DNA of 64,000 nt, from positions 1 to 64,000 of the forward strand of contig NZ_FQZF01000019.1 in assembly GCF_900141905.1 (NCBI RefSeq), written 5' to 3'. This stretch comes from Muricoccus roseus (GTDB taxonomy: Bacteria; Pseudomonadota; Alphaproteobacteria; Acetobacterales; Acetobacteraceae). The position numbers were made by a program, and so were the translations under genes. Positions 56,597 to 64,000 of this stretch are shown here, in pieces; the first letter of the stretch is position 1, and each line of letters opens with the position of its first letter. The notes below the pieces were generated by a model. The model did no database searches, was not told where the DNA came from, and worked only from the letters and a program-made list of their open reading frames with translations.

Positions 56597-57499
56597 ATGG
56601 ACAGCGAGGTGCTGTTTCTCTTCCTCCAGCAGGGCATCGCCTCGGGCATCGTCTCCGGCAGCGTCTATGCCCTGCTCGCCCTGGCCATCGTGATGATCTT
56701 CAAGACATCCGAGGTGCCGAACTTCGCGCAGGGCGAGGTCTTCATGGTCGCGGCCTATGCGGCGCTGTTCCTGATCGTGTTCTACGGCCTGCCGATGTGG
56801 GTGGTGATCCCCGCCGCGCTGCTCTTCACCGTGGCGGGGATGATGCTGTTCGAGGCGGGCATCCTGCGGCGGGTGAAGAAGGCGCTGGGTGAGCCGGTGA
56901 ACCTGGTGATCGCGACGCTCGGCCTCTCCTTCCTGCTGCGCGGCCTGGTGCGGCAGACGGGGCTGGGGGACACGCCGCGCTCCTTTCCCTCCCTCGTCTC
57001 GACCGATCCGGTGCAGATCGGGCAGGCGATGCTGACGCGGCTCGACCTCGCGATCGTCGGGACGGCGGTGGCGGTAATGGCCGCGGTGTTCCTGCTGTTC
57101 AACTTCACCCGCGCGGGGCGCGCCATGCGCGCGCTGGGGATGAACCCCAAGGCGGCGGCGCTGGTGGGCATCGACATCCGGCGCACCCATGCCTTCGTCT
57201 GGGGGCTTTCGGGCCTGGTCTCGGCGATCAGCGCGCTGTTGATCGCGCCGAAGATCCTGATGACGCCGGAGATGGGGCATGTGGCCATCCTGGCCTTCGC
57301 CGCGGCGATCGTGGGCGGGTTCAACAGCCTGCCGGGGGCGGTGCTGGGGGGCTTCATCATCGGCATCGCCGAGAATCTGGTGGGGCTGTTCGTTTCCGCC
57401 TCGGCCATCGTGGTCACGCCCTTCCTCGCCATCATGGCGGTGCTGGTGCTGCGGCCGCAGGGGCTGCTGGGCGGCCGCCCGCAGATGCGGAAGGTATGA
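56597..57499 (+). CDS. Branched-chain-type ABC permease (LivH family)
   Basis: 300 residues with about eight hydrophobic segments. LivH signatures: QQGIASGIVSGSVYALLALA, NFAQGEVFMVAAYAALF, IATLGLSFLLRGL, RAMRALGMNPKAAALVGIDI with the ATPase-coupling region, and GGFNSLPGAVLGGFIIGIAE. It forms the membrane channel with the LivM protein. Its stop overlaps the next ATG (ATGA at 57496). Confidence 0.92.
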   Translation: MDSEVLFLFLQQGIASGIVSGSVYALLALAIVMIFKTSEVPNFAQGEVFMVAAYAALFLIVFYGLPMWVVIPAALLFTVAGMMLFEAGILRRVKKALGEPVNLVIATLGLSFLLRGLVRQTGLGDTPRSFPSLVSTDPVQIGQAMLTRLDLAIVGTAVAVMAAVFLLFNFTRAGRAMRALGMNPKAAALVGIDIRRTHAFVWGLSGLVSAISALLIAPKILMTPEMGHVAILAFAAAIVGGFNSLPGAVLGGFIIGIAENLVGLFVSASAIVVTPFLAIMAVLVLRPQGLLGGRPQMRKV

Positions 57500-58488
57500 G
57501 CATGCCCCCGCAACAGGCCGTGGCGGCGCTGCCCGCGCGCGCCTCCTCCAACCTGCGGCTGGGGCTGCTGGTCCCCGCCGTCGCGGCGGTCGTCGCCCTG
57601 GCGCTGCTGCCGGTCTTCACCTCGGGCTATGTGGTCTATGTGGCGAATGTGCTGCTGGTCTATGTGGTGCTCAGCCTCGGGCTGAACCTCGTGATCGGGG
57701 AGGCGGGGCAGTTCTCGCTTAGCCATGCGGCCTTCTACGGAATCGGCATCTATGCCGCGGCGCTCGGCAACAAGCTGCTGGGGCTGCCGCTGGTGGGCTG
57801 CCTTCTGCTGGCCGGAGTGGTGGCGGCGCTGCTGGGCGGCGTGATCGGCACCATCGCGCTGCGGATGCGCGACATCTACCTGGCGCTGACCACCTTCGCC
57901 TTCGGTGAGGCCATGCAGTGGCTCTTCCTGAACTGGGAGCCGGTGACGGGCGGGCCGAACGGGCTGCGCATCCCGCCTTCCTCCCTGTTCGGGGTGGAGA
58001 TCCTGAACGACAAGCAGGCCTATCCGGTCGTGCTCGGCGTCGCGCTGCTGATGCTGGGGGCGACGGTGGTGATCTCGCGCTCGCGCCTCGGCCGGGCTTT
58101 CCGCGCCGTGCGGGAATCCGATGTGGCGGCGATGGCCATGGGCATTCCCGTGCGGCGCGTGAAGATCATGGCCTTCCTTCTCTCGGCCTTCTACGCGGGG
58201 GTGGCGGGCGGGCTTTTCGCCACCTTCTCCACCTACATCCATCCCGAGAGCCTGGGCTTCCAGACCACGATGACGGTGCTGACCATGGTGGTGGTGGGCG
58301 GGCTGGGTTCCACGGGTGGCGCGCTGCTGGGCGCGGTGGTGTTCGGCCTGATCTCCGAGCTGCTGCGGCAGGCGCCGGCGGTGCAGGAGATGACCTATGG
58401 GCTGATCCTCATCCTCTTCATGATGTTCGTCCCGCGGGGCCTCGCGCCCGCCGTGTCGCGCTGGGTGCGGGGGCGCGGCCATGTCTGA
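57496..58488 (+). CDS. Branched-chain-type ABC permease (LivM family)
   Basis: 330 residues, hydrophobic with about nine predicted segments. LivM pattern: YVVLSLGLNLVIGEAGQFSL, SHAAFYGIGIYAAALG, LALTTFAFGEAMQWL, VTGGPNGLRIPP, AFRAVRESDVAAMAMGIPVR (EAA-like coupling loop) and VVVGGLGSTGGALLGAVVFG. Second channel subunit. Overlaps both neighbours: four bases with LivH and eight with LivG. Confidence 0.92.
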   Translation: MSMPPQQAVAALPARASSNLRLGLLVPAVAAVVALALLPVFTSGYVVYVANVLLVYVVLSLGLNLVIGEAGQFSLSHAAFYGIGIYAAALGNKLLGLPLVGCLLLAGVVAALLGGVIGTIALRMRDIYLALTTFAFGEAMQWLFLNWEPVTGGPNGLRIPPSSLFGVEILNDKQAYPVVLGVALLMLGATVVISRSRLGRAFRAVRESDVAAMAMGIPVRRVKIMAFLLSAFYAGVAGGLFATFSTYIHPESLGFQTTMTVLTMVVVGGLGSTGGALLGAVVFGLISELLRQAPAVQEMTYGLILILFMMFVPRGLAPAVSRWVRGRGHV

Positions 58489-59245
58489 GGCTCCGATGAT
58501 CGAGGTGGAGAACCTCACCCTGCGCTTCGGCGGGCTGGTGGCGGTGAACGACCTCTCCCTGGTGGTGCGGCCGCGCACCATCCACGCGCTGATAGGGCCC
58601 AATGGCGCGGGCAAGTCCACCACCTTCAACTGCATCTCGCGGCTGTACCGGCCGACATCGGGGCGCATCCGCGTGCTGGGGCGGGACGTTTCCGGCCTGA
58701 GGCCGCAGGACTTGGCGCCACTTGGCGTGGCGCGAACCTTCCAGAACCTGGAGCTGTTCGGCGGGCTTTCGGTGCTGGAGAACGTGCTGATCGGGGCGCA
58801 TGTGCATTGCGGCGGCGGCTTGCGGGAGCGGCTGGCCGCGCGCCCGCCGGCGGTGATCGGGCATGTGGAGCACCTGCTGGAGCGCGTCGGGCTGGCGGAG
58901 TTCCGCCATGCGCAGGCGAGCGCGCTCGATTTCGGGCGGCAGAAGATGCTGGAGCTGGCGCGGGCGCTGGCGATCCGCCCGCGGATCCTGCTGCTGGACG
59001 AGCCGGCCGCGGGGCTGCGGAACCGCGAGATCGGGGCGCTGGACCGGCTCCTGAACGAGCTGGTGGAGCGGGACGGCCTGACCGTGCTGCTGGTGGAGCA
59101 TGTGATGCAGCTGGTGATGGCCATCTCGCACCGCGTCACGGTGATGAATTTCGGCGCGAGGATCGCGGAGGGCACGCCGGCCGAGGTGCGGCGCGACCCG
59201 CTCGTGGTCGAGGCCTATTTGGGGCAGGAGGCCGCCCATGCCTGA
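58481..59245 (+). CDS. Branched-chain-type ABC ATPase (LivG family)
   Basis: 254 residues. Walker A LIGPNGAGKSTTFNCIS, Q-loop ARTFQNLELF, signature region SALDFGRQKMLELARALAI (a variant of the usual LPYGQQRRLEIARAL), Walker B ILLLDEPAAGLR and H-loop LLVEHVMQLVM. One of the two ATPase subunits. The region LRERLAARPPAVIGHVEHLL before the signature is typical of LivG. It overlaps LivM by 8 bp and LivF by 8 bp. Confidence 0.92.
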   Translation: MSEAPMIEVENLTLRFGGLVAVNDLSLVVRPRTIHALIGPNGAGKSTTFNCISRLYRPTSGRIRVLGRDVSGLRPQDLAPLGVARTFQNLELFGGLSVLENVLIGAHVHCGGGLRERLAARPPAVIGHVEHLLERVGLAEFRHAQASALDFGRQKMLELARALAIRPRILLLDEPAAGLRNREIGALDRLLNELVERDGLTVLLVEHVMQLVMAISHRVTVMNFGARIAEGTPAEVRRDPLVVEAYLGQEAAHA

Positions 59246-59954
59246 GCTGCTGTCGCTGCGCGACGTCTCGGCCGCCTATGGCCGGATCCAGGCGCTTTCG
59301 CATGTCAGCCTTTCCGTGCCGGAGGGGGCGATCGTCGCGCTGCTCGGTGCCAACGGGGCGGGCAAGAGCACGACGCTGAACGTCATCTCCCGCCTGGTGC
59401 CGCAGTCCGGGGGGGAGATCCTGTTCCGGGGTGCCTCCATCGCCGCCCGCGCCTCGCATGAGGTGGTGCGCGCGGGGATCGCGCAGGTGCCGGAGGGGCG
59501 CGAGGTGTTCCGCGAGATGAGCGTGCGGGAGAACCTGGAGCTGGGCGCGCATCTGCGGCGCGACGCGCGCGGCGTGGCGGAGGATGTGGAGCGGGCCTTC
59601 GCCTATTTTCCCGTTTTGCGGGAACGCTACCGGCAGCGCGCCGGCACGCTTTCGGGCGGGGAGCAGCAGATGCTGCTGATCGCCCGCGCGCTGATGGCCC
59701 GGCCGGCGCTGCTGCTGCTCGACGAGCCCTCGCTCGGCCTCTCGCCGCTGCTGGTGCAGCAGATCTTCGGGATCATCCGCCGCATCAACGAGGACGGCAC
59801 GACGATCCTGCTGGTGGAGCAGAATGTCGGCGTCGCGCTCGGCTGCTCCTCCTATGCCTACATCCTGGAGAACGGGGAGATCGCCCATCACGGCCCCTCG
59901 GCCAGCCTGGCGGCGGATGGGGCGGTGCAGAACGCCTATCTCGGGGGGCATTAG
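59238..59954 (+). CDS. Branched-chain-type ABC ATPase (LivF family)
   Basis: 238 residues. Walker A LLGANGAGKSTTLNVISRLV, Q-loop AQVPEGREVFREMSVRENLE (the LivF hallmark PEGR), signature GTLSGGEQQMLLIARALMAR, Walker B LLLLDEPSLGLSPLLVQ and H-loop LLVEQNVGVAL. It completes a full LivJHMGF-type importer. It ends 2 bp before the next SDR gene, so uptake and catabolic genes are one operon. Confidence 0.93.
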   Translation: MPELLSLRDVSAAYGRIQALSHVSLSVPEGAIVALLGANGAGKSTTLNVISRLVPQSGGEILFRGASIAARASHEVVRAGIAQVPEGREVFREMSVRENLELGAHLRRDARGVAEDVERAFAYFPVLRERYRQRAGTLSGGEQQMLLIARALMARPALLLLDEPSLGLSPLLVQQIFGIIRRINEDGTTILLVEQNVGVALGCSSYAYILENGEIAHHGPSASLAADGAVQNAYLGGH

Positions 59955-59956
59955 GG

Positions 59957-60697
59957 ATGGCGGCAGGGGAGAGGCCGGTCGCGGTCGTCACGGGCGCGGG
60001 CGGCGGGATCGGGGGGGCGATCGCGCGGCGGCTGGTGGCGGATGGCTTTCACCTCGTCGCCCTCGACATGGCGGCCGAGCGGGCGGAGGCGGTGGCGGCG
60101 GCGCTGCGGGCGGAGGGCGGCTCCGCCGAGGCGGCGCCGCTGGACCTGCGCGACGAGGCGGCGGTGGAGGCGCTGGTGGGGCGGCTGCCGCGGTTGGATG
60201 CGGTGGTGAACAACGCCGGCATCTTCGACGAGCGGCCGCTGCTGGAGCTTTCGGCCGAGGATTTCCGCCGCCATTACGAGGTGAACCTGATTGCGCTGTT
60301 TCGGCTCAGCCGGCACGGGATCGGGCGGATGGGGGCGGGCGGGAAAATCGTCAACATGGCCTCCCGCGCCTTCCTCGGCGCGCGCAACCACGCGCATTAC
60401 GTCGCCTCGAAGGCGGCGGTGGTCGGGCTGACGCGTGCCATGGCGATGGAGCTGGCGCCGCGCGGCATCCTGGTGAACGCGATCGCCCCGGGGCTGGTGG
60501 ACACGCCGATGCTGCGCGCGCTGACGCCGGAGCGGCTGGCGCAGCAGCTGGCCCTGCAGCCGACCGGCCGGGCGAGCCGGCCGGAGGACATCGCCAACGC
60601 CGTCTCCTTCCTCGCCGCGCCGGGGATGGATGGCATCACGGGGCAGGTGCTGCTGGTGGACGGTGGCAAGTCCCTGGGCGGGGGCTTCGGCTTCTGA
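59957..60697 (+). CDS. Short-chain dehydrogenase/reductase
   Basis: 246 residues. TGAGGGIGGAIARRL glycine-rich loop, ALDMAAERA (acidic after beta-2, NAD+ preference), NNAGIFDERPLLEL, catalytic Ser in VNMASRAF, YVASKAAVVGLTRAMAMELA, and the C-terminal GITGQVLLVDGGKSLGG. An alcohol/ketone oxidoreductase of the island. Stop and start codons overlap with the flavoprotein gene (TGATG at 60695). Confidence 0.87.
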   Translation: MAAGERPVAVVTGAGGGIGGAIARRLVADGFHLVALDMAAERAEAVAAALRAEGGSAEAAPLDLRDEAAVEALVGRLPRLDAVVNNAGIFDERPLLELSAEDFRRHYEVNLIALFRLSRHGIGRMGAGGKIVNMASRAFLGARNHAHYVASKAAVVGLTRAMAMELAPRGILVNAIAPGLVDTPMLRALTPERLAQQLALQPTGRASRPEDIANAVSFLAAPGMDGITGQVLLVDGGKSLGGGFGF

Positions 60698-62400
60698 TGG
60701 ACGGGCGCTTGGAGGCGGCGGAGGAGGGTTTCGACGTGGTGGTGCTGGGCTCCGGTGCCGCCGGGCTGGCCGCCGCCATCACGGCGCGGGCGGCGGGGCT
60801 TTCCGTCCTGCTCCTGGAGAAGACGGGGTATTTCGGCGGCTCCACCGCGGTCTCCGGCGGTGCGGTGTGGATTCCCTCCAATCCCGGCATGGCTGAGCTG
60901 GGGCATGAGGACAGCCGCGAGAAGGTGATGGCCTATCTGCGCGGGGCGCTGGGCAACCACCTCCGGCCCGAGCGGATCGAGGCCTTTCTCGACCATGGGC
61001 CGGAGATGGTGCGGTTCCTGGAGCGGGAGGCGGGGCTGCGGCTGATCGCCCGCGCCGTATCCCCGGACTACCAGCCGGAGAGGGAGGGCGGGATGCCGGG
61101 CGGGCGGGCGATGGACCCGGCGGAGTTCGACGGACGCCGCCTGGGGCCGCTTTTCGAGGCGCTGCGGCCGCCGCTGCCGATATTTCTCGCCCTCGGCGGG
61201 ATGATGGTGAACCGCAAGGACATTGATTCCCTGCTGCGCCCGCTGTCCGGCGCCCAGGCTTTCCGCCATGCCGCCGGGCTGCTGGCCCGCCATGCGCGGG
61301 ACCGGCTGCGCTGGCGGCGCGGCACGCGGTTGGTGCTGGGCAACGCGTTGGCGGGGCATCTGCTCTGGGCGGCGGATCGGGCGGGGGTGGTGCTGCGGCG
61401 GCAGGTGACGGTGACGGGCCTTCGCCGCCGCGGGGGCCGCGTGGATGGCGTGGTGGTGGAGGAGGCGGGGCGGACGTGCCGGATCGGGGCGCGATGGGGC
61501 GTGGTGCTTGCCACCGGGGGCTTTCCGCGCAACGCGGCGATGCGGGCGGAGCGGATGCCGCATGCGGCCGTGCATCGCTCCATGTCGCCCGAGGGCAATG
61601 CGGGGGACGGCATCGCCCTGGCGCGGGCGGTGGGGGCGGCGATGGAGGAGGCCGGGGCGGGGCCCGCCTTCTGGACGCCGGTTTCGGTGCTGCGCCGCCC
61701 GGATGGCGGGGAGACGGTGTTTCCGCATCTCGTCACCGACCGGCAGAAGCCGGGGCTGATGGCGGTGGACGGCACGGGGCGGCGCTTCGTGAACGAGGCG
61801 ACCTCCTATCACGGCTTTGTCGAGGGCATGCACCGCGCCGGCGCCGTGCCGGCCTGGCTGGTCTGCGACCGGCGCTTCCTGCGCCGCTACGGGCTGGGGA
61901 TGCTGCGCCCGGGATCCTCGCCCCGGGCGCTGGTGCGGGCGGGCTATCTGATCGAGGCGACGGATCTCGGCGCGCTGGCCGCGCGCATCGGCGTGCCGCC
62001 CGCTGCGCTGGCGGAGAGTGTCGCGCGGATGAACGAGGCGGCGCGGCGCGGGGAGGACCCGGAGTTCCATCGTGGCGCCTCGGCCTATGACCGTTATCTC
62101 GGCGATCCGGCGCACCGGCCTAATCCCTGCCTCGGCCCGATCGAGGCCGCGCCCTTCTATGCGGTGCAGGTCTGGCCGGGGGATATCGGCACCGCTTCCG
62201 GCCTGCGGGTGGATGGACGCAGCCGCGTGCTGGACGAGGCGGGCGAGCCGGTGCCGGGGCTGTTCGCTTGCGGCAACGACGCGGCTTCCGTCATGGCGGG
62301 CACCTATCCCGGTGCGGGGATCACGCTCGGGCCGGGCCTGACCTTCGGCTATGTGGCGGGGCGGGAGCTGGCGGCCGCCGCCGGGGGAACTTCGGCATGA
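60697..62400 (+). CDS. FAD-dependent oxidoreductase, 3-ketosteroid delta1-dehydrogenase/fumarate reductase-like
   Basis: 567 residues. FAD-binding VVVLGSGAAGLAAAITARAA, LLLEKTGYFGGSTAVSGGAV (typical of the fumarate reductase/KstD superfamily), VVLATGGFPRN, NAGDGIALARAVGA, and the C-terminal FAD clamp LFACGNDAASVMAGTYPGAG followed by ITLGPGLTFGYVAGREL. This pattern is shared by 3-ketosteroid 1-dehydrogenases and related enzymes that desaturate a cyclic ketone next to the carbonyl. The substrate is unknown. With flanking SDRs that would make the ketone, it suggests stepwise oxidation of an alicyclic alcohol. ATGA overlap with the next gene. Confidence 0.85.
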   Translation: MDGRLEAAEEGFDVVVLGSGAAGLAAAITARAAGLSVLLLEKTGYFGGSTAVSGGAVWIPSNPGMAELGHEDSREKVMAYLRGALGNHLRPERIEAFLDHGPEMVRFLEREAGLRLIARAVSPDYQPEREGGMPGGRAMDPAEFDGRRLGPLFEALRPPLPIFLALGGMMVNRKDIDSLLRPLSGAQAFRHAAGLLARHARDRLRWRRGTRLVLGNALAGHLLWAADRAGVVLRRQVTVTGLRRRGGRVDGVVVEEAGRTCRIGARWGVVLATGGFPRNAAMRAERMPHAAVHRSMSPEGNAGDGIALARAVGAAMEEAGAGPAFWTPVSVLRRPDGGETVFPHLVTDRQKPGLMAVDGTGRRFVNEATSYHGFVEGMHRAGAVPAWLVCDRRFLRRYGLGMLRPGSSPRALVRAGYLIEATDLGALAARIGVPPAALAESVARMNEAARRGEDPEFHRGASAYDRYLGDPAHRPNPCLGPIEAAPFYAVQVWPGDIGTASGLRVDGRSRVLDEAGEPVPGLFACGNDAASVMAGTYPGAGITLGPGLTFGYVAGRELAAAAGGTSA

Positions 62401-63173
62401 GCGGCGCGCTGGAGGGGCGGCGCGCGATCGTCACGGGCAGCTCCGCGGGGATCGGCCTTGCGATCGCGCGCCTGTTCCTGGACTCGGGCGCGGTGGTGAT
62501 CGGGGCGGACCGCGAGCCGCCGCCGGACAGCCTGGCGACGCATCCCAGGTTTCGCGCCCTGGTGGCCGATCTTGCCGCGCCGGGCGCCGGGGAGGCGGTG
62601 GTGGAGGCCTGCCGCGCGGCGGGGGGCGCGCCGCAGGTGCTGGTGAACAATGCGGGGATCGGGGATGCGCGCCCCATCCTGGAGACGGATGACGCGGCCT
62701 TGCAGCGTTACCTCTCGGTCAACCTCGCGGCGCCTTTCGCGCTCTGCCGCGCCGCCATCCGGGCCATGGTGGCGGCGGGGGAGGGGGGCAGCATCATCAA
62801 CATGGCCTCCGCCTTCGGGCTGGTGGGGGCGGCGCGCAGCAGCGGCTATGCGCCGACCAAGGCGGCGCTGATCGGGCTGACGCTGCAGCTGGCCACCGAA
62901 TACGGCCGGCACGGCATCCGCGTGAACGCGGTGGCGCCGGGGCTGATCGAGACGGCGCTGACGCGGGAGAGGCTGGCGGGCAATGCCTGGTTCCGCCGGA
63001 TGATGATCGAGAACTGTCCGCTCGGCCGGCCGGGGCGGGCCGAGGAGGTGGCGCGCGCCTGCCGCTTCCTGGCTTCCGACGAGGCGGCCTTCGTCACGGG
63101 GGTGGTGCTGCCGGTCGATGGCGGCTGGTCCTCGGCCAAGTTCATGCCGGAGCCGGCGGGGGAGGGGGCGTGA
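62397..63173 (+). CDS. Short-chain dehydrogenase/reductase
   Basis: 258 residues. TGSSAGIGLAIARLF, GADREPPPDSL, NNAGIGDARPILETDDAAL, catalytic Ser in NMASAFG, Tyr/Lys in YAPTKAALIGLTLQLATEYG, VAPGLIETALTRERLAGNAW and the C-terminal VTGVVLPVDGGW. Third SDR of the island. Overlaps the flavoprotein by four bases and the next SDR by four bases (GTGA). Confidence 0.86.
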   Translation: MSGALEGRRAIVTGSSAGIGLAIARLFLDSGAVVIGADREPPPDSLATHPRFRALVADLAAPGAGEAVVEACRAAGGAPQVLVNNAGIGDARPILETDDAALQRYLSVNLAAPFALCRAAIRAMVAAGEGGSIINMASAFGLVGAARSSGYAPTKAALIGLTLQLATEYGRHGIRVNAVAPGLIETALTRERLAGNAWFRRMMIENCPLGRPGRAEEVARACRFLASDEAAFVTGVVLPVDGGWSSAKFMPEPAGEGA

Positions 63174-63955
63174 GGGTCGCGCTTCTGACCGGCGCGGGGC
63201 GGGGGATCGGCCTGGCGGTCGCGCGGCGGCTGGCGGCGGACGGCTACGCCATCGCGGCGGTGGATGCGGACCGTGCGGCGCTGGATGCGCTCTCCCTCGG
63301 CGTGCCGGTGCTGACGGCGGCGCTGGATGTGCGCCAGCGGACCGCGCTGGACGGGTTCGTGGCGCGGGTGGAGGGGGAGCTGGGGCCGATCGAGGCGGTG
63401 GTTCCCGCGGCCGGCATTGCGCGTTCCGCCCCCGCCGAGGCGATGGCGCCGCGGGACTGGCAGGACGTGCTGGACGTGAATCTCTCCGGCAGCTTCCACT
63501 GCTTCGCCGCCGCGGCGCCGGCCATGCTGGCGCGCGGCCGCGGCGCGATGGTGGGCATCGCCTCCATCACCGGGCGCGGCGGCCAGCCGGCGCGCGCGAG
63601 CTACGCGGCCTCGAAATGGGGGCTGATCGGGCTGGTGAAGAGCCTGGCGGTGGAATGGGGGCACCGGGGCCTGCGGGTGAACGCCGTGGCGCCGAACGGC
63701 GTGGACACGCCGATGCTGACCCAGGGCGTGCCCGCCGCGTTCCGCGAGGGCGTGATGCTGGACCGCACGCCGATGGGGCGCTTCGCGCGGCCGGAGGAGG
63801 TGGCGGCCGCGATCGCCTTCCTCCTCTCGGCGGAGGCCGGCTATGTCAACGGCACCGTGCTCGATGTCGATGGCGGGCTCACCGCCGGATTCCTCACCCA
63901 CCGGCAGGGGCGCGACCATGCGCTGCGCCCGCCCGCCCAGGAGATGCCCGCATGA
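63170..63955 (+). CDS. Short-chain dehydrogenase/reductase
   Basis: 261 residues from a GTG that overlaps the previous stop. TGAGRGIGLAVARRL, VDADRAALDAL, the usual NNAG replaced by VPAAGIARSAPAEAM (Asn-Asn lost, which occurs in some SDRs), catalytic Ser in GIASITG, YAASKWGLIGLVKSLAVEWG, VAPNGVDTPML and NGTVLDVDGG. The C-terminal tail HRQGRDHALRPPAQEMPA is longer than usual. Fourth SDR of the island; ATGA overlap with the S-transferase gene. Confidence 0.85.
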   Translation: MRVALLTGAGRGIGLAVARRLAADGYAIAAVDADRAALDALSLGVPVLTAALDVRQRTALDGFVARVEGELGPIEAVVPAAGIARSAPAEAMAPRDWQDVLDVNLSGSFHCFAAAAPAMLARGRGAMVGIASITGRGGQPARASYAASKWGLIGLVKSLAVEWGHRGLRVNAVAPNGVDTPMLTQGVPAAFREGVMLDRTPMGRFARPEEVAAAIAFLLSAEAGYVNGTVLDVDGGLTAGFLTHRQGRDHALRPPAQEMPA

Positions 63956-64000
63956 AGGTCTATTTTTCCCCCGCCTCGCCTTTCGTGCGCAAGGTGATGG
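63952..64000 (+). CDS. Glutathione S-transferase, N-terminal fragment (cut by the window end)
   Basis: Only 16 codons are visible: MKVYFSPASPFVRKVM. This is the standard thioredoxin-fold start of glutathione S-transferases (beta-1, then the SPFVRKV loop with the glutathione-activating Ser). It overlaps the preceding SDR stop (ATGA), so it belongs to the catabolic operon, which continues beyond the window. Confidence 0.65.
   Translation, partial: MKVYFSPASPFVRKVM

Noticed and set aside
59238-62400. Read-through frame joining the LivF, SDR and flavoprotein region (from 59824)
   Set aside because: Its first part is an out-of-frame translation of livF and the SDR gene. The flavoprotein starts at 60697, where the FAD-binding motif is correctly placed and the codons overlap as TGATG.

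Overview
The window is about 70% G+C. Its genes suggest an aerobic, metabolically versatile alphaproteobacterium, most likely Acetobacteraceae close to Roseomonas. That rests on protein style and gene content: orphan Bug-type tripartite tricarboxylate receptors, a fused indolepyruvate oxidoreductase, class II DAHP synthase, a globin-coupled chemoreceptor, and GC-rich exported small proteins. No rRNA or marker gene here fixes the species.

Layout. 1-283 is the istA end of an IS21-family element that has cut the 5' part off a repeat-containing DUF4214-type protein (to 2503). 2511-13958 holds an Lrp regulator, a fused indolepyruvate:ferredoxin oxidoreductase, an acyl-CoA dehydrogenase, two M20-type metallohydrolases and a Bug receptor. 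13976-20143 holds a chemoreceptor, a xanthine/uracil-type permease with an extra C-terminal domain, an EF-hand protein, tRNA-Val(CAC), a DUF3108 protein and a phosphoglycolate phosphatase-like HAD protein. 20237-23400 is glmU-glmS (UDP-GlcNAc synthesis). 24517-28360 is a fah-cyclase-Bug operon divergent from a GntR regulator. 28419-33996 carries succinate-semialdehyde dehydrogenase, glutathione reductase, DAHP synthase and nicotinate phosphoribosyltransferase. 35698-40777 is a tightly coupled run: a NAD-synthase-like protein that has lost its catalytic motifs, a small protein, gltX, cysS and a GNAT acetyltransferase. A double methyltransferase gene follows, bracketed by a duplicated 21-bp piece of the GNAT 3' end. 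43355-47183 holds ExoD, DUF1488, a PHB-depolymerase-type esterase and a TrmJ-like methylase. 47457-52523 is a hybrid histidine kinase and a cueR-copA copper module. 52640-64000 is a catabolic island: hydroxy-acid oxidase, GntR, SDR, LivJHMGF-type uptake, SDR, KstD-like flavoprotein, two SDRs and a glutathione S-transferase cut by the window end.

The most unusual item is a family of five ~240-285 bp intergenic repeats (6584, 11819, 19195, 44211 and 47210, the last inverted). Each is a chain of perfect or near-perfect hairpins whose arms change together between copies while short loops stay or vary. Four of the five sit exactly between convergent genes, so a bidirectional transcription-end or RNA-structure role is the leading idea. 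At the inverted copy the + strand also switches from C-rich to G-rich, whichever strand the genes are on, so this point is either a replication-strand boundary or an inversion or assembly junction.

A second strong item is the NadE-like open reading frame at 35698-37119. It keeps the whole fold signature of glutamine-dependent NAD synthase but has lost the nitrilase triad and the ATP-pyrophosphatase SGGIDSA motif, and it is translationally coupled to gltX and cysS.
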